Origin: Magnetococcales bacterium | GTDB lineage: Bacteria; Pseudomonadota; Magnetococcia; Magnetococcales; JADGCH01 | Direction of reading: 5' to 3' | DNA length: 9,609 nt | Assembly (NCBI GenBank): GCA_015228995.1 | Contig: JADGCM010000061.1 | Span: forward strand, 1-9,609 | Part shown: positions 8,184 to 9,609 of the stretch, piece by piece | How positions within the stretch are numbered: position 1 is the stretch's first letter | Layout of the letters: each line of letters begins with the position of its first letter | Program-made: the position numbers and the translations under genes | Notes under the pieces: model-generated | The model's database searches: none | What the model saw: the letters and a program-made list of their open reading frames with translations, nothing else | Told to the model about the DNA's origin: nothing

Positions 8184-9609
8184 TCAACGTCCTTGCTGTT
8201 GACACCAACGGGACCACATATCACGAAAAGCCTGCTCTAGGTTACGCGCAAAACGCAGCCCATCACAGGCCGGTGAAGCCGCCGTCTGTGCCCGCAAGGT
8301 GCGGCGGATGGCTTCCAGATGATCCAAATCGGTGGCCCAATAACGAGCCAAATTCAAATAGGCATTTTCGTCGGCGACAATCCCCTCGGTGAACCCGACG
8401 TTGGTCATGTGGGCAATCGAGTGGCGCGAGGCAAACCGCTCACCACCCAGGGTGATCACTGGAACACCCATCCATAGACACTCCAAGGTGGTCAGGCCAC
8501 CGGAATAGGGAAAGGGATCCAACGCGATATCAGCACCGCTGTATTGCGCTAACAGCTCATGATGCGGCATTGCCCCCCGCATAATGACCCGATCCATCAC
8601 CCCCTGCTGCGAAAACCAGCGCTGATAACGCCGTTGTAGTACCGCTACTCCAAGTTGACGCGTGATCAACAACAAGCGCGCTGTTGGCAACTGTTGCAAC
8701 AGCTTCGACCACAATCGCACCACTTGCAGGTTAATTTTAACCAAATTATTAAAACAACAAAAGGTAACGTAACCCTTATCGCGAGCTGGCAACGGGGTCA
8801 CCTCAGGGGCATACTCAGGCGGCGCAAAACAGACATAAGCATCGGGTAGACGAATAGGTGTTTCGACGCAAGAAGATTCGGTGCCAGGCGGCGTCGAACG
8901 CGGATCGGTGATCAGGTAATCCATGGTCGCTAGACCGGTGGTACCGACATATCCCCCCCAAGTAGCCTGTACCGGAGCTGGCTTCATAGCAAATAGTGTC
9001 AACCGATTGCCCTGGGTATGTCCAGAACAATCGATAAGAATATCGATACCATCGGCACGGATCTGCGCCGCGAGCTCGTCGTCAGCAACACCAACGACAT
9101 GACGCCAGACATCGGCCTGAGCCCGCAACCGCTGGGTGATATAATCCTCAACGCCGCGATTGGAATAACAGAAAATTTTATAGCGACTGCGGTCACAATG
9201 GGGCAACACCGGCAGCAGGAAGAAGCCGACCGGATGGCGGCCAAAATCGGCTGAGACGTAGCCGATGTTCAAAGGCCGATCTCGGTCTGGCACGTTGCGA
9301 TGCGGCTGAACCGCTGCTTGACGCGATGCCCCGTGCATACGTTGCCACAGCTGGTGCTCGGCCAATAACGCCTCGACGTTGTAGCGTGGATTGGCCTGCA
9401 ACGTGAAGAGCATATTGCTGTGTGCACGGAAAAAATCGGGTTGTAGCGTCAGGGCGCGCCGGTAACTATCGGCCGAATCATCCAGGCGACACAAATCGCG
9501 ATAGGCATTGCCTAAATTGTAATAAGCCCGTTGATTATTGGGATCAAGATGGACCGACTGCTGATAATGGCGCACCGCTTCGTCGTAGCGATCCAGCTCC
9601 ATGGCCGCG
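8184..9609 (-). CDS. TPR-GT41 (SPINDLY-like) glycosyltransferase, 5' end outside window
   Basis: The frame is open to the right edge. The first visible Met (9602) lies inside a TPR helix and is preceded in frame by Ala-Ala, so the true start is upstream. Numbering from that Met, 472 residues are seen: one and a half TPRs (1-60), a linker to about 108, then GT41. H123 in GRHPVG and K289 in NNLVKI match human OGT H498 and K842. The nucleotide-binding part differs: the OGT HTT motif is SGGLTT here (G369 where His is expected), the following Asp is E374, and the His of PKxxH is L350. ERFASRHS (388-395) and the C-terminal FARNLEQAFRDMWSRW (451-466) fit a separate bacterial SPINDLY clade. It is probably a cytoplasmic protein glycosyltransferase whose sugar donor may differ from that of the other two. 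The stop is followed 2 nt later by the next gene. Confidence 0.9.
   Translation of the reverse strand, partial: AAMELDRYDEAVRHYQQSVHLDPNNQRAYYNLGNAYRDLCRLDDSADSYRRALTLQPDFFRAHSNMLFTLQANPRYNVEALLAEHQLWQRMHGASRQAAVQPHRNVPDRDRPLNIGYVSADFGRHPVGFFLLPVLPHCDRSRYKIFCYSNRGVEDYITQRLRAQADVWRHVVGVADDELAAQIRADGIDILIDCSGHTQGNRLTLFAMKPAPVQATWGGYVGTTGLATMDYLITDPRSTPPGTESSCVETPIRLPDAYVCFAPPEYAPEVTPLPARDKGYVTFCCFNNLVKINLQVVRLWSKLLQQLPTARLLLITRQLGVAVLQRRYQRWFSQQGVMDRVIMRGAMPHHELLAQYSGADIALDPFPYSGGLTTLECLWMGVPVITLGGERFASRHSIAHMTNVGFTEGIVADENAYLNLARYWATDLDHLEAIRRTLRAQTAASPACDGLRFARNLEQAFRDMWSRWCQQQGR
8190..8194 (-). promoter_or_regulatory. Ribosome binding site deciding the start of the GT-B gene
   Basis: Minus-strand AAGGA inside the last codons of the upstream GT41 gene, 8 nt before ATG at 8181. 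It is the best-spaced Shine-Dalgarno match in the window and favours the 302-residue start over the ATG at 8217. Confidence 0.7.

Noticed and set aside
8182..8217. Upstream ATG at 8217 as start of the GT-B gene, adding 12 residues
   Set aside because: It would overlap the previous gene by 34 nt and place extra residues before the first GT-B strand, while ATG at 8181 has a well-spaced AAGGA.
9600..9602. ATG at 9602 as the true start of the rightmost GT41 gene
   Set aside because: It falls mid-helix in a TPR unit, and the frame stays open with Ala-Ala codons to the window edge. The gene is cut by the window.
1..9609. tRNA, rRNA, CRISPR, insertion sequence or rho-independent terminator
   Set aside because: Almost every base is inside a supported gene. 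I saw no array of short repeats with spacers, no transposase, no inverted-repeat ends and no hairpin followed by a T-run in the short gaps.

Overview
The window is one densely packed block of six genes, all read from the minus strand (right to left). All six encode glycosyltransferases or the methyltransferases that usually accompany them. No non-coding gap exceeds about 15 bases. I see no RNA gene, mobile element, CRISPR array, promoter or terminator inside it. Both end genes run off the window, so this is the interior of a longer operon. Base composition is moderate, starts are ATG plus one GTG, and the TPR/SPINDLY-type proteins suggest a Gram-negative proteobacterium. Genomes rich in TPR proteins, such as magnetotactic Magnetococcus-like bacteria, would fit, but this is only a guess.

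Layout in transcription order: (1) 9609-8184, the C-terminal part of a TPR protein with a divergent GT41 (SPINDLY/O-GlcNAc-transferase-like) catalytic region; (2) 8181-7273, a 302-residue GT-B-type glycosyltransferase; (3) 7266-6535 and (4) 6538-5807, two tandem 243-residue class I SAM methyltransferases, about two thirds identical and overlapping by ATGA; (5) 5791-3323, a complete 822-residue TPR-GT41 protein; (6) 3326-1, a very large protein of at least 1,108 residues. Gene 6 starts with GTG in a GTGA overlap with gene 5. It contains TPRs, a GT9-like (heptosyltransferase-fold) domain, a proline/alanine-rich linker, eight more TPRs and a GT41 domain that is cut by the window edge.

Inference: the block looks like a protein-glycosylation island (for example flagellin, pilin or another surface or cytoplasmic protein). 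TPR-GT41 enzymes would recognise polypeptides and transfer sugars, the other glycosyltransferases would extend or diversify the glycan, and the methyltransferases would decorate it. No acceptor protein or sugar-nucleotide biosynthesis gene is visible, so substrate and donor are unknown. The most notable points are the two-glycosyltransferase fusion (gene 6), the local duplications (methyltransferase pair; GT41 pair in genes 5 and 6), and the presence of two clearly different GT41 active-site types in one operon.
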